Below are positions 9,969-21,900 of a stretch of DNA of 64,000 nt, in pieces. The translations under genes were made by a program, and so were the position numbers. Each line of letters starts with the position of its first letter. The stretch's first letter is position 1. The stretch comes from Diadophis punctatus similis (Eukaryota > Chordata > Lepidosauria > Squamata > Dipsadidae): the NCBI GenBank assembly GCA_023053685.1, contig JALIGW010000146.1:346077-410076 (forward strand), in the 5' to 3' direction. The notes under the pieces were generated by a model. The model had not been told where the DNA came from, searched no databases, and saw only the letters and a program-made list of their open reading frames with translations.

Positions 9969-12900
9969 GTAAGTCGATGGGGGAGGAAGGCCCGGCCGCA
10001 TCCCTCTTTCCCTCCCTTCTTTCCAGCTCTTCTTTTTTTCCTTCCCTTTCTCTCCCCCCCCCCCCAACAAAAAAAAAAACTCGTCTCCTTGGCTCTCGAC
10101 CAATCCTTCCTTGGACATAACGCGCTTTTTTTTCCATGGATGCGGGGAATGCGCTCTGCTTCCTTTCTCGCCTGCCCGCCTTGATGGAAGCCAGGCTTCG
10201 CCAGGGAGCACGATGGGAGATGTAGTTCCAACCCCGTGCGGGGGTGGGGGTGGGGGAAAGCGAGCCCAGCCAGCGAGGTTCAAAGGAAGAAGAAAGCCCC
10301 TTTTTTCTCTCTGCTCTTTGGGCGAACGGCTTTGGCTTTCCCGTCTCTCCTTCCCTTCTCTTCCTCCCTCTCTTCCTTCAGGCCTTTGTTAAGTACGAGC
10401 CTCCTTGGCCCCTAAAATATTACCCGGCTCTACCTTCGATTTTAGGCTGCTTGGCTCTCCCCCCTCCCGCCTTTCGGGACTGCTTTGGAGGACTGGGCCT
10501 GGTGGGCTTAGAGTGCCCGCTTAATGTCAGAATATAAAACCAAGGGACGACCCTCCTCCTTAGCTCGGAGTCCAAGAGAAACCCTGATCAGGCACATCTT
10601 TCAACATCACTTTGGATGGCGGATCTGAATTTGGACTCTTGGGTTAGGTCGGAGCAAGCCATCCCAAGCCATTTTTAGATAGTTACTGAAGACCGGACCC
10701 CCCTGGATATTAAGTTTCTGTATCCTGAGCAGCTTTAAGCTACTATTTCCGCAGGAATGTTCTTGCTAGCTTCAAGTTTCTCTTCTAGGCCCTACTTTTA
10801 TTTTCTTTACTTGGTGTCAGTGAGCTCCTTCATGGTTTCTGTTTGAGCATCAATCCTTATGCAGGCGTTTTCATAATTTTTCTATAATCGTTCCTTATGT
10901 CAGCTGTTTCAGTCTTCATAGACCCAGGCCCTCCCACTTTCAGTTTTAAAGATCAGTCTCATTCTAAAAGTTTGGCTTTTAGATGGCAATTCCCATCTAA
11001 TTTTGTATCCCAAGAAGAATTTTTTTTAAATGAGAACTTCCAAAAGCACTATTGCTCATGACTGCAAAAGTATATCTTTGCCCTTATAATTGCCTTATAG
11101 TAGTTAAATAGTTTAATATTAATTTCTTGTAATTTTACTGGTACTGTAAAATGAATAGTATAATTCACATGTTAAGGGATCTGAGTCTGACATAATGACT
11201 TGCCAAAGGCGACATAGGTGGTACTTAAGTTTGTTTCTCAATCATTTCTTGGTTCTTTACATGCTGCCGTTTCATTGTGTCAAGAGAGACATTTCTCAGG
11301 ACTTTTTCTTGATATTTTTATTTGCCCCCCCCCCCTTTCTCTTTATATATTGGGAGAACAAATACAAATGTCTATGTGCATATTCCTGTTGAAATTCAAC
11401 TTCTTGCACATTGGATAATATTTTGAGGCTTGGAGGGTTTGTTGCCTTTTCTAGGTCCTCCAAGAAGCCATTCCTTTTTCTGGTAACTTAAAATACATAT
11501 TAAGGGTTTGTGAAAAACAACTGTTGAAAAAGAATATTTTGTGCTCAAAACACTTCAGAGTGGTAGGCAATGCCCACTTCAGATGCAAAACAGATTTGGG
11601 AAGCATTTCAGATTCAAAATATACTGCATATCAATATTGCTCTGTAGTCTGTAACTCTGAATTTCTTATTCTCCATTCCTTTTATTTCCTCTTTAAGAAA
11701 AATACTGAATCCTTAATATTCATTATTGCATTACATTATTAACATGTGGCTACTGTTTTTTTTCCAATCTCCTGAAAGGCCATGATAACCCTATTAACAA
11801 TTTGTAAGCGGATTTAATAAATGCAAATATTTTTGAAATCATGCTATATTTAATCAAAGACATAATACTTGTAGAAATTAAAATTGAAGCCAGAGAAAAT
11901 CTTGTGGTTGAGAATTACCTAGTTTTAAATATCTAAACAGACTCATCTGTCTTGAACATATAACACAATGTTGTATCGCTGTTATACATTTTCAATAGAT
12001 GATAGTTTGCTTTATTCTGAGGTCTCAACAAATGACAAATATTTGTTTTGTCTCTTTTATTGTACCCTGTGCTATGGCATGACAGAGAGCGAAAGGTCAG
12101 GATAATAAAGGTAAGAAAAGTTCTAATCTTAAAGATAGTTCTTCTGATAGCAGATTTATATGAATGTATTCATGCAAATGTTGGTTGTAAGTGATTCATT
12201 AAAAAATGAAAAGCCTCTGTTTTGTTATTTCTTTATAACTGTCAGTGAGGTTTATTCCTATATATAAATTCAGTCCTATAAGTGTCTATGCAGCTCATTG
12301 GATTTTAATCAAAGCTTTCATCTTAAATCTTAAAGTTAATATCTATACTTTCCAGAATAAAAACCTCACAAAGCAAGTTATAACAAACTTAAATCTTCAA
12401 AATAATTAAAACAATGTTCTCTGCAGGCACTTGTTTCTCATACCCTTTTACTTTTTAAAATTCAGAACATTCTATTTGAGTGGTTTTTTTTCCCCTTAAG
12501 AAAAATCAAAAGTAAAAAATAATAAATTTCCAAGATGGTAATAATTTTGTACTGCAAGTACAGCTCCTTCTTCTGTCATTGGAACATTATGAGATTATAA
12601 ATCATGAGACTTGACACATCATCCCTCTTTTTCCACTGAAGCTATTTTTGGAGCACTTCTTCCAAAAAGTTGAACATGTTTTGGAGTGCAAGATGTAGAG
12701 ATTATATCTGAAATAGCAATATTTGATGGGGGAGTTCCTGAAAGACAGTAGATCAATGGCAAAATCACGAATCCTGTTCAACCTGCTGTGAATTTGAATA
12801 TAATTAGCACATCTTATTAGTAATAGCAAACTAGTCCTGACATTTTAGCATCAAAGTGCAAAACTAAGATAACATTTACATGTTCAAAGAAATGCTCCTT

Positions 12901-15900
12901 ATTATGAAAGAGATCCTATAATATGTTTACATTGATAGATAACATGGAATGTTAACTTTTCAAAAAAAAAATTAACCTCATGTATTTGTAGCATATACAT
13001 ATACAGGTAGTCCTTGACTTACAACCACAATTGAGCCCAACATTTCTGTTGCTAAGCAAAACAGTTAAGTGAGTTGCCTCATTTTACAACCTTTCTTGCC
13101 ACAGTTATTAAGTGAATCACTGAAGTTGTCAAGTTAGTAACACGGTTGTTAAGCGAATCTGGCTTCCCCATTGACTTTGCTTGTTGAATGTCACAAAAGG
13201 TGATCACATGACCCCAGGACACTGCAACCGTCATAAATATGACTCGGTTGCCAAGCATCTGGATTTCGATCACATGACTACAGGGATACTGCAATGGTTG
13301 TAAATATGAAAAACAGTCGTAAGTCAATTTTTTCAACGCTGTTGTAACTTCTAACTCACTAAACGAACTGTTATAAGTCAAGGCCTGTATATGTGTACGT
13401 ATAAAAAAGTAAAGCATCTGGTGATTGTGTTGATAGCATAGTTTAATTGTTTATTTCATATTGTTAACTAAGCTTTTCTTTAACAGTATTCAGTATAAAC
13501 TACATATGCAAAATGAAATAACATACAATTAAAATCAAATTATTCCTCAGTGCAATAGCACTAGAGCGAATTAAATTCTATAAGCTAAAGTTTAATTAGC
13601 ACAATAAACTCAATTGGACACAATATATATAAAGGTAGTCCTCAACGTAACAATTGAGCTGAAAATTTCTGTTGATAAGCAAGACAGTGAGTTTGCCCCA
13701 TTTTATGAGTTTTCTTGCCAAAGTTGTTAAGTGAATCACTGCAGTTGTGAAGTTAATAACACAGTTAAGTGAATCTGGCTTCCCCATTGACTTCGCTTAT
13801 CAGAAGGTCGCAAAAGGGGATTGCATGGTCCCAGGACACTGGAACGGTCATAAATATGAATTTTGATTAAGTAACCACAGGGATACTGCAACAGTTCTAA
13901 ATGTGAAAAGGATCATGTCACTTTCAGTAGTCACTAAATGAATGGTTATAAGTCAAGGACCATCTGTGTGTGTGTGTATGTGTGTGTGTATTTCTGTATA
14001 TGTTTCTGTACATACATCAATCTAATTGCATTCCTATAACTGCCCATCTCACATGATGACATTGGGTGGCATTCATAATAAAGCAGTAAAAATTCATAAA
14101 ATCCATTAAAACAACTAATTTAAATTAAAAGATGAAATCAAAGTTTTAAAAAATCACATTGGGGTCTTGGGTGAAATAAGAGCATGCCTTAGCTTAGAAC
14201 ATGTCTAGCATTTGTCTTCATTACTTGTTATGACAGAATGTAGCCCATGATTGGCAATAGGATGTGGCAACTTGTGTTTTGTTAAAAAAAAATCTCTGCT
14301 AATGATTTATCATATTGGGAGACATGTAAAAAGCTTATTAGAGTGAAATTCAAAAGGTTGCAGAAACCACTATAAGTTACTAAATACTATTAGCGATGTG
14401 CATATTATCTAAAACGAAGAGGTCTGCTTATTTAGATCAATCTAACTTGCCACTAACAAGTGCTACAGAGACTCCATGTCATACCTTCAAGGATTGAGCT
14501 TTATAAGGGCCATTCATTCAGCATTTTATTGATCTTTTCCCTGGCATGCTAGCTGACTTGGAGGCCTCTCAGCTTTGGCTTCCTGCTTACACTAAATGCT
14601 CCAGCTTTCCTTTCCTGGACAAATACATTTTAATTCATTCTACGGAGTCTTACTCTTGATCTTAACAAAACTCTGTTGCTGGTTGTTGAAAAACCTGTTT
14701 GTGGGGTATTCAGTAACTGTCATTTAGATAGTTTTTATAAGGAACAATGGTATCTTCAGGGCATGTGGAAGTGCTGTTCATGTTGAAATCTGACCTTTTC
14801 CCCTTCTCTAAATAGATAATGCTGTGGAATAAACACAGTTCTATTTGTGTATACTGCCCTGCTTTAGAAAACAGATCTTTATTGAAACTTCAAAGTGTGC
14901 GTGTTATAATTGCAGCTCTTCTGTTTCAGTGCAAAATGGTTCTCTTCATCAGAAGGATACAGTGCATGACAATGATTTTGAGCCTTATCTTTCTGGACAG
15001 TCAAATCAGGTTAGTCTATGTGCCTGAAAAGTGATTTGATTTTTTAAAAGGGATTTTAAACAGTTGGAAGCGGTGAAATTTGTTTAAAAGGTTTTTTCCC
15101 CCAGCACAGACACAATCAAAGGCCACTTACAATTCATATTATTCTCATTGAATTTATAATAATAGTACTGACTTAAGTAAATCCACACTAGCCCTGAATA
15201 TTATGACTTCTTTATACAGTACTCATTTCCAAAGTAAAACTTTTTCTTGTGGGTTAAAGTTGAAACTCTTACCATTTCAGAATATTAAATAGGATTGACT
15301 GAATCGGGCTTAAGTTGATATTTCCAATTTTTATTTAAATTATGTAGTATCTTTCTACTCTGTAATCCAGCTTTAGGGTTTCCTATTGCAAATTTTATTG
15401 GCTTACTTATTGATCATATTTATATGGCCGCCCACCACATGAAAAACCTGATAATAAAAACTATAAAACAGTGGCACAAGTAAACAGAATTAAAAATTGT
15501 TATTGAAAGGTAAAAAAAAAGGAGAGCAGTTATTAACAACAGTAGAGTCACTCAGTACCTCACCAGTCTCTTGAGGCCCCAGGCCTGGTGACACAACCAG
15601 GCCTATGGCATGGAGCCGTGATGTTCTATAAGGTGGGCACCACTGCAGAAAAGGCCCGCCTCTTGGGTTCCACCAAATGTAGCTTTTCAGCAGATGGCAC
15701 CCATAGCATCCCTCTTCTGCCAGATGCGATAGGTTCTTCTTATTGATAAGAACTCTGTATTTGTATCTCTGTGTATCTTGTCTTATGGCTGGCTTCTATA
15801 TTTGCTATAGTCAATAACTGACTAAAATGGGCTTTAGTTTCACAGAATGGGTTAACGTCACTCAAATAATTTTGAAAGATTTGAGTGTGTATGCCAATTC

Positions 15901-18900
15901 AAAGGATAAACTAGTCTCCTAAAAAACTAATGTGTAGTCAATAGTGATAGAGGAGCATCCGCTCACAGAATTAATTTCCCATTTCATGCACTGCTCGGGT
16001 CTACCTTGAAGGTTAGGCCAATCCTCTAAAGCAGGGGTCCCCCAACCTGTGGTCCATGGGATGTGAAGGGTTTGCAACCATGGAAACAGCCGGTGAGCAC
16101 ACACGTACACATGCATCCTCATTTGCACGAGCAGCGTGTGCACCAGTAGTGGGTTCTAAAACCCGTTGCTACTGGTTCGTGCGCGTGACGCTTTTGCGCG
16201 TGCGCAGAAGCATCCTGGGCGGGTGGCTGGAGCATGCCGCCACCGCTGCTACCGGTTGGCCGAACCGGGAGCAACCCACCGCTGGTGCACACACTCCATT
16301 TGCGTGAGCGGCAGGTGCACATGCACGCCTCATGCGCAAATGGAGTTGTGCATGGGCTTGCCGGCCCCTTGCATGGAACCATCCCCCTCCCCCACTGGTC
16401 CGCAAAGCCGGAAACATTGGGGAACTCTGCTCTAAAGCATATACCAGGGCATTGTACCGGGGGAGCATTTCAAGCTGTCGAAAAAGAGATAAGCTTTTGG
16501 AGAGATTGAGTGAAGATAGCACTGGCTACATGATATAATATGAAGACTCCAGATTCATGTCGTGCAGAGTTTAAAAGCAATGTGAGAGTTTGATGAACGT
16601 TGACAGAAAATGAGCCAATGTAGCTTGCAAAGAAGGTAGATTTGCAGAAAATATTGAGAAAGAATGACGCTGTTGGGATCAGGCTAGAGGTGAACAGAAC
16701 TGGAATTACTAAGTGGAAGGACGGTTTCAAAAATAGCTAGCAAAATGGACAGTTAAGCAGTGGGATTTTAAATTGGTAAATTGAATCAAGAATGAGTGTG
16801 GAATGCAAAGAAAATTAATGATTATATGAGCAAACAAAACATGAAACAAAGAGACTAACAATAATTTTAAAAGGCCAGAATTTGTGTGGTTATGGGAAAA
16901 TAAGTAACATGACAGATTAATGAATCAAATGTGGAAGTTTTATTATATTCCTTAATTGGGGTAGGTGAGAACATTCTGGAGTCTGCATTTAGTCTTCAGG
17001 GTTTTTTTAAATGCATAATTTGCACAGAGGAATCCACTTTGTTTCAGATCAGTACATGCTTTAGTCAAAGAATCTACAAATATTTGATTTTACTAAGATT
17101 TAATATAACTGCATAATGTTATATTGTTTGAGAACAGTTCAAAAGCAGTAAGATTAATATAGCTCTAACATAATATTAATGTACTGTGAAATGAGTTTAA
17201 AAATAACTTCTCACTTATCCAAACTGCAGATTTTCGAACAAACATGTCTACTCAAATTGCTCTGTGTCCTGTAATTAATCCTTGAAGCCGTCTGAGAAAC
17301 CATGTGAAAGAATTTTCCTGCCTTAATTTTGAGAGTTAAGAAGCAAGAGACATGTTTTCAGGTTTAAGGCATTTACAGTCTTTTATCAATAAAAGAGAAT
17401 ATTTGTAATTCAGCGTTGAATTGTGGGGTCCTTGGTGCTCTCTCAGCTTGGTGGTTTTCTTGTGGACATTTCATTACCAAACTAGGTAACATCATCAGTG
17501 CAAACTCCACTTCCTTTTAGCACTAATGATGTTACCTAGTTTGGTAATGAATCGTCCGCAAGAAAACCACCAAGCTCGGAGACAACCCAAGAACCTCACA
17601 GTCTTTTATATTGTAGAGTGGATTTGAACTTTCCTGAATATTTTTCTAGTTGAAATAATGTGGTAAACAACTGAATTTGAAATTGCGGCTTTGTCGTTTA
17701 ACAGAGCAACAGCTATCCATCAATGACCGATCCCTACTTGTCCAGTTATTATCCACCTTCTATTAGCTTTCCCTACTCACTGAGTGAAGCTCCCTGGTCA
17801 ACTGGAGGAGACCCTCCTATCCCATACCTTACAACCTATGGACAGCTGAGTAACGGCGATCACCACTTCATGCACGATGCTGTGTTTGGACAGCCTGGCG
17901 GATTGGGCAACAACATTTATCCACACCGGTTTAATTTTTTCCCCGAAAACCCTCCTTTCTCAGCATGGGGAACGAGTGGCTCTCAGGGGCAGCAGACCCA
18001 GAACTCGGCTTACGGAAGCAGCTACAGTTACCCACCCAGCTCCCTTGGGGGTACTATTGTGGACGGGCAAACGGGATTTCATAACGATACTTTGAATAAA
18101 GCGCCCGGGATGAATAGCATTGAACAAGGAATGGTTGGACTGAAGATCGGCGGGGACGTCACGACTTCAGCTGTGAAAACGGTAGGCTCGGTGATAAACA
18201 GTGCCGGGATGGCGAATGCGTTGTCTGGCAACGGCGGATCGAACCTCAACCTGCCGGTATCGAAGCCAACCTCTTGGGCCGCTATTGCTAGCAAACCTGC
18301 AAAGCCCCAGCCCAAAATGAAAGCAAAAAGCGGGCCTGTAATAGGAGGGGCTTTGCCTCCGCCGCCTATCAAACATAACATGGACATAGGTACTTGGGAT
18401 AATAAAGGCCCCATGCCCAAAATCCCAACTCCTCAACAACCGATCCCTTCTCCTCAGTCTATCCCACAGCCACAGATCATTCATCCAATTCCCGCCCAGC
18501 CACCCCCGCTGACCCAGCTGCCCTACCAGAACCCTCAGCCGCCGCCCCCTCAGAACCGATGGGTGGCACCTCGCAACCGCAATGCAGCTTTTGGCCAAAG
18601 CGTAGGAACCGGTAACGAAAGCAACCCGCCCGGGAATACCCCAGCGAACACCATCCCCGGCGGAGGAGGAGGCGGCGGCGAGTCCCACCCCGTTCTCGAA
18701 AAACTGAAAGCCGCCCACAGTTACAACCCCAAGGATTTCGAGTGGAACCTCAAAAACGGACGCGTGTTCATCATCAAGAGTTACTCTGAGGACGATATCC
18801 ATCGTTCCATCAAATACTCCATTTGGTGTAGCACAGAACATGGCAACAAACGTTTGGACAGCGCCTTCCGCTCTATGAATAGTAAAGGCCCGGTCTATTT

Positions 18901-21900
18901 ACTCTTCAGCGTCAACGGCAGTGGGCATTTTTGTGGCGTAGCAGAAATGAAGTCGTCGGTGGACTACGGCACCAGTGCCGGCGTGTGGTCCCAGGACAAA
19001 TGGAAGGGGAAGTTTGACGTCAAGTGGATCTTTGTGAAAGATGTTCCCAACAACCAGCTTCGACACATCAGGCTGGAGAACAATGACAACAAGCCAGTGA
19101 CAAACTCCCGTGACACTCAGGAGGTGCCCTTAGAAAAAGCGAAGCAAGTGCTTAAAATTATTGCTATGTACAAGCACACGACCTCCATCTTCGATGACTT
19201 TTCCCATTACGAAAAGCGCCAGGAGGAGGAAGAAGTGGTACGAAAGGTAAACTGGCTTTAGAACATTTTAATTCAGTTGGGGGAAGAAGTCCACCCTGGA
19301 GGTAAATGGGAGTTCAGTGGTTTGCAAAGGGACTGTGTTTTTTTTTTAAAGGAAAAACTTATTTCGAAGATAGATATTACGCGTTCTTCAGATTTAACCC
19401 ACAAGGCTTCAACCCTACGGCTTTCTTTTTAAAACCTGCTTTATTGTAATAGGCCAAAAAGTTGAGATGTGTCTGCTTTGTTAAATATGGCTTAGTTTTC
19501 AGTGCTGTAATGGATGGTACAGGGCTTGGAATATACAGGTAGTCCTCGACTTACGACCACAACTGAGCCCAAAACTTCTGTGGCTAAGTAAGACATTTGT
19601 TTACTGAGTTTTGCCCCATCTTGCGACCTTTCTTGTTGCGGTTGTTAAAGTGAATCACTGCCGTTGTTAAATTAGCAACGTGGGTGTTAAATTAATCTGG
19701 CTCCTCCATTGATTTTGCTTGTCACAAAAGGAGATCACAACGCAACCGTCATAAATAGGAGTCAGTCACCAAGGGACTGAATTTTGATCATGTGATCCTG
19801 GGGATGCTGCAACGGTCGTAAGTCTGAAAAACTTTTCAGTGCCATTGTAACTTAGAACAGTCACTAAATGAACGGTTATAAGTCGAGGACTATCTGTAAG
19901 TGAAATATAAATCGCTCACCCATGCCACGAGCAAGATGTGTTTCTGCTTTAAAGAGACGTATACGAAAGAAATCCACGATTGGCAGGTTTTTTTTGTTCC
20001 TTAGATGGGATATTCTGGCTGCTAGTTGAAGGAAGGGCTTAAATGTATCCATGTGGAACTGAAAACCTTTTTACACAAATTGGATGTTGGTATCTCCTTA
20101 GCACAGGCATGCAAAACCTTACAAATCCAGAATGCCACATTTTGTCTAAAAGCAATTATTTGATGTTCAAAGTGGTCTGTTTCAACCTTGTTTTGAGGTG
20201 TTTCAAGCTCATTATGCTTTCAGAATGATTGAGCAAGCCTGTTTCAAACACAGAACAATTGATTCAACCTTGACATGAAGTATTTTGAAGTTGAAATTTT
20301 GTACAACACTCATATTTAGAAAAAAATTAGTGTACTTCTCAATTACAGGAGCTATTTTCATATGTGTAAAATTGATTGTAACATCATTAATACAATATGA
20401 TAGTACGTCCTCAAGCATTATGGCAATGATAGATTTAACCAAAACCAAAAGAACCATAAGGTTTTAAAAGGAAAAGACTATAAAGACTATAAAATTCACC
20501 TGTAAATGAGATTTATCAGATGTCTCTTAAGGGCATTAACAACTAAGCCATAGCACAAAATAGAAGCATAGACTGTTTAGTTTCTCCAAAGTGTGCTGCA
20601 ACAGAAGAATTTATCCTTATTAAAAATAATGATTGCAAATCCACAGTATGGTAGAACTCATGAGTTTTCTCAGGAACTTGGCATAAATAAAAATGGAGGG
20701 TAAAATAAGCACAAAAGTCAGAAGTGTGAGTTACTGTAACATTGAGTTCATTGTTAAAAATGAGATCTGGGGAATGTTTCTGTATATTTATATTAAACAG
20801 CCACATTTAGGTGCCTATTAGGCTTACAGAATTAATTTCTTTTTATCAGCTGCTGTTAAATGGTTTTTTCTACTGCACTATATTGTATCTCAGCTTCAGG
20901 TTTTCCACTGGTGTCAGGCTTATAGTTACTGGTTTTAAGAGCTCTTTGGTCTACACATTGCCCAGGTAGATTGCAGCATCTAATCAAGTATGGCTGACTT
21001 AGCTTCTTATTTGAATAGGACATTAACTGGAAAGTTGGGGATCCATGCTGACTGGCAAATATAGATAAAAAGCAAAGGCAAACTACAGATACTCCTTGAT
21101 TTACGACCACAGTTGAGCCCAAAATTTACGTTGCTAAGCGATATAGGGGTTGGGTGAATTTTGCCCCATTTTACAACCTTTCTTGCCACGGTTGTTAAGT
21201 GAATCACTTCAGCTGTTAAGTTAGTAACATGGTAGTTAAGTGAATCTGGCTTCCCCATTGACTTTGCTTGTCAGGAGGTCGCAAAAGGGTGGTCACGTGA
21301 CCCCTGGACCCTGCAACCGTCATAAATTTGAACCAGTGGCCGAGCATCCAAATTTGGATCGTGTAACCATGGGGATGCTGCAACGTAAAACAGTGTAAAT
21401 CACTTTTTTTTAAAGTGCTATTGTAACTTCGAATGGTCACCAAATGAACTCTTGTAAATCCAGGACTACCTGTAGTTTCACATCACCCTGAGAAAGTGGC
21501 AGAAATATGGCAGTATACGCCATCAAGAATCCAGTTGAAGATGACTTGTTAGTTTGTGAGCTGTAGATAAATAAAACAGGAGTATTTCTGTCCTTTTTGT
21601 AAGCTTAGTTGAATTACTTGAAATTTCAGGTGGTACCTTTACTTCACAAAATCCCCTTAGGAACGGAAGGGAATGTCTTCAACTGAATATTTATTTGCTT
21701 GTAGAATTTCAGTATGCTTGCACCAGCTTAAATTGTTTACACTGAAGCACAGAACAAAATGATCTCACCTTGCATTGCAATAACGGCGTGACAGGTTATT
21801 GTATTTCAATGGCATTATTTTATTTTACAAAAATGTTATTTTAGCTACACCACTGTATCAAATATTTGCAAATAATTTACGGAACACAACAGAGCAATTA

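Larger units (their letters stand above)
9100..10300 (+). promoter_or_regulatory. YTHDF1: CpG-island promoter and 5' UTR zone of YTHDF1
   Basis: Base composition changes abruptly to GC- and CpG-rich here and returns to A/T-rich in intron 1. The island surrounds the first coding exon (9942). It has no TATA box at a plausible spacing but does have CCAAT, CRE, NRF1 and YY1 motifs, as expected of a broad housekeeping promoter. Transcription probably begins between about 9190 and 9410; the exact start cannot be read from sequence. Confidence 0.8.

Noticed and set aside
18079..18841. Minus-strand open frames of 113 and 224 codons
   Set aside because: Antisense shadows of YTHDF1 exon 4; its low stop density comes from the coding strand.
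19247..19261. C-terminus VNWL from reading exon 4 straight through
   Set aside because: A consensus donor at 19247 and the matching exon 5 (ERQNQNKQ) show these codons are intronic; an intron-retention form cannot be excluded but has no support.
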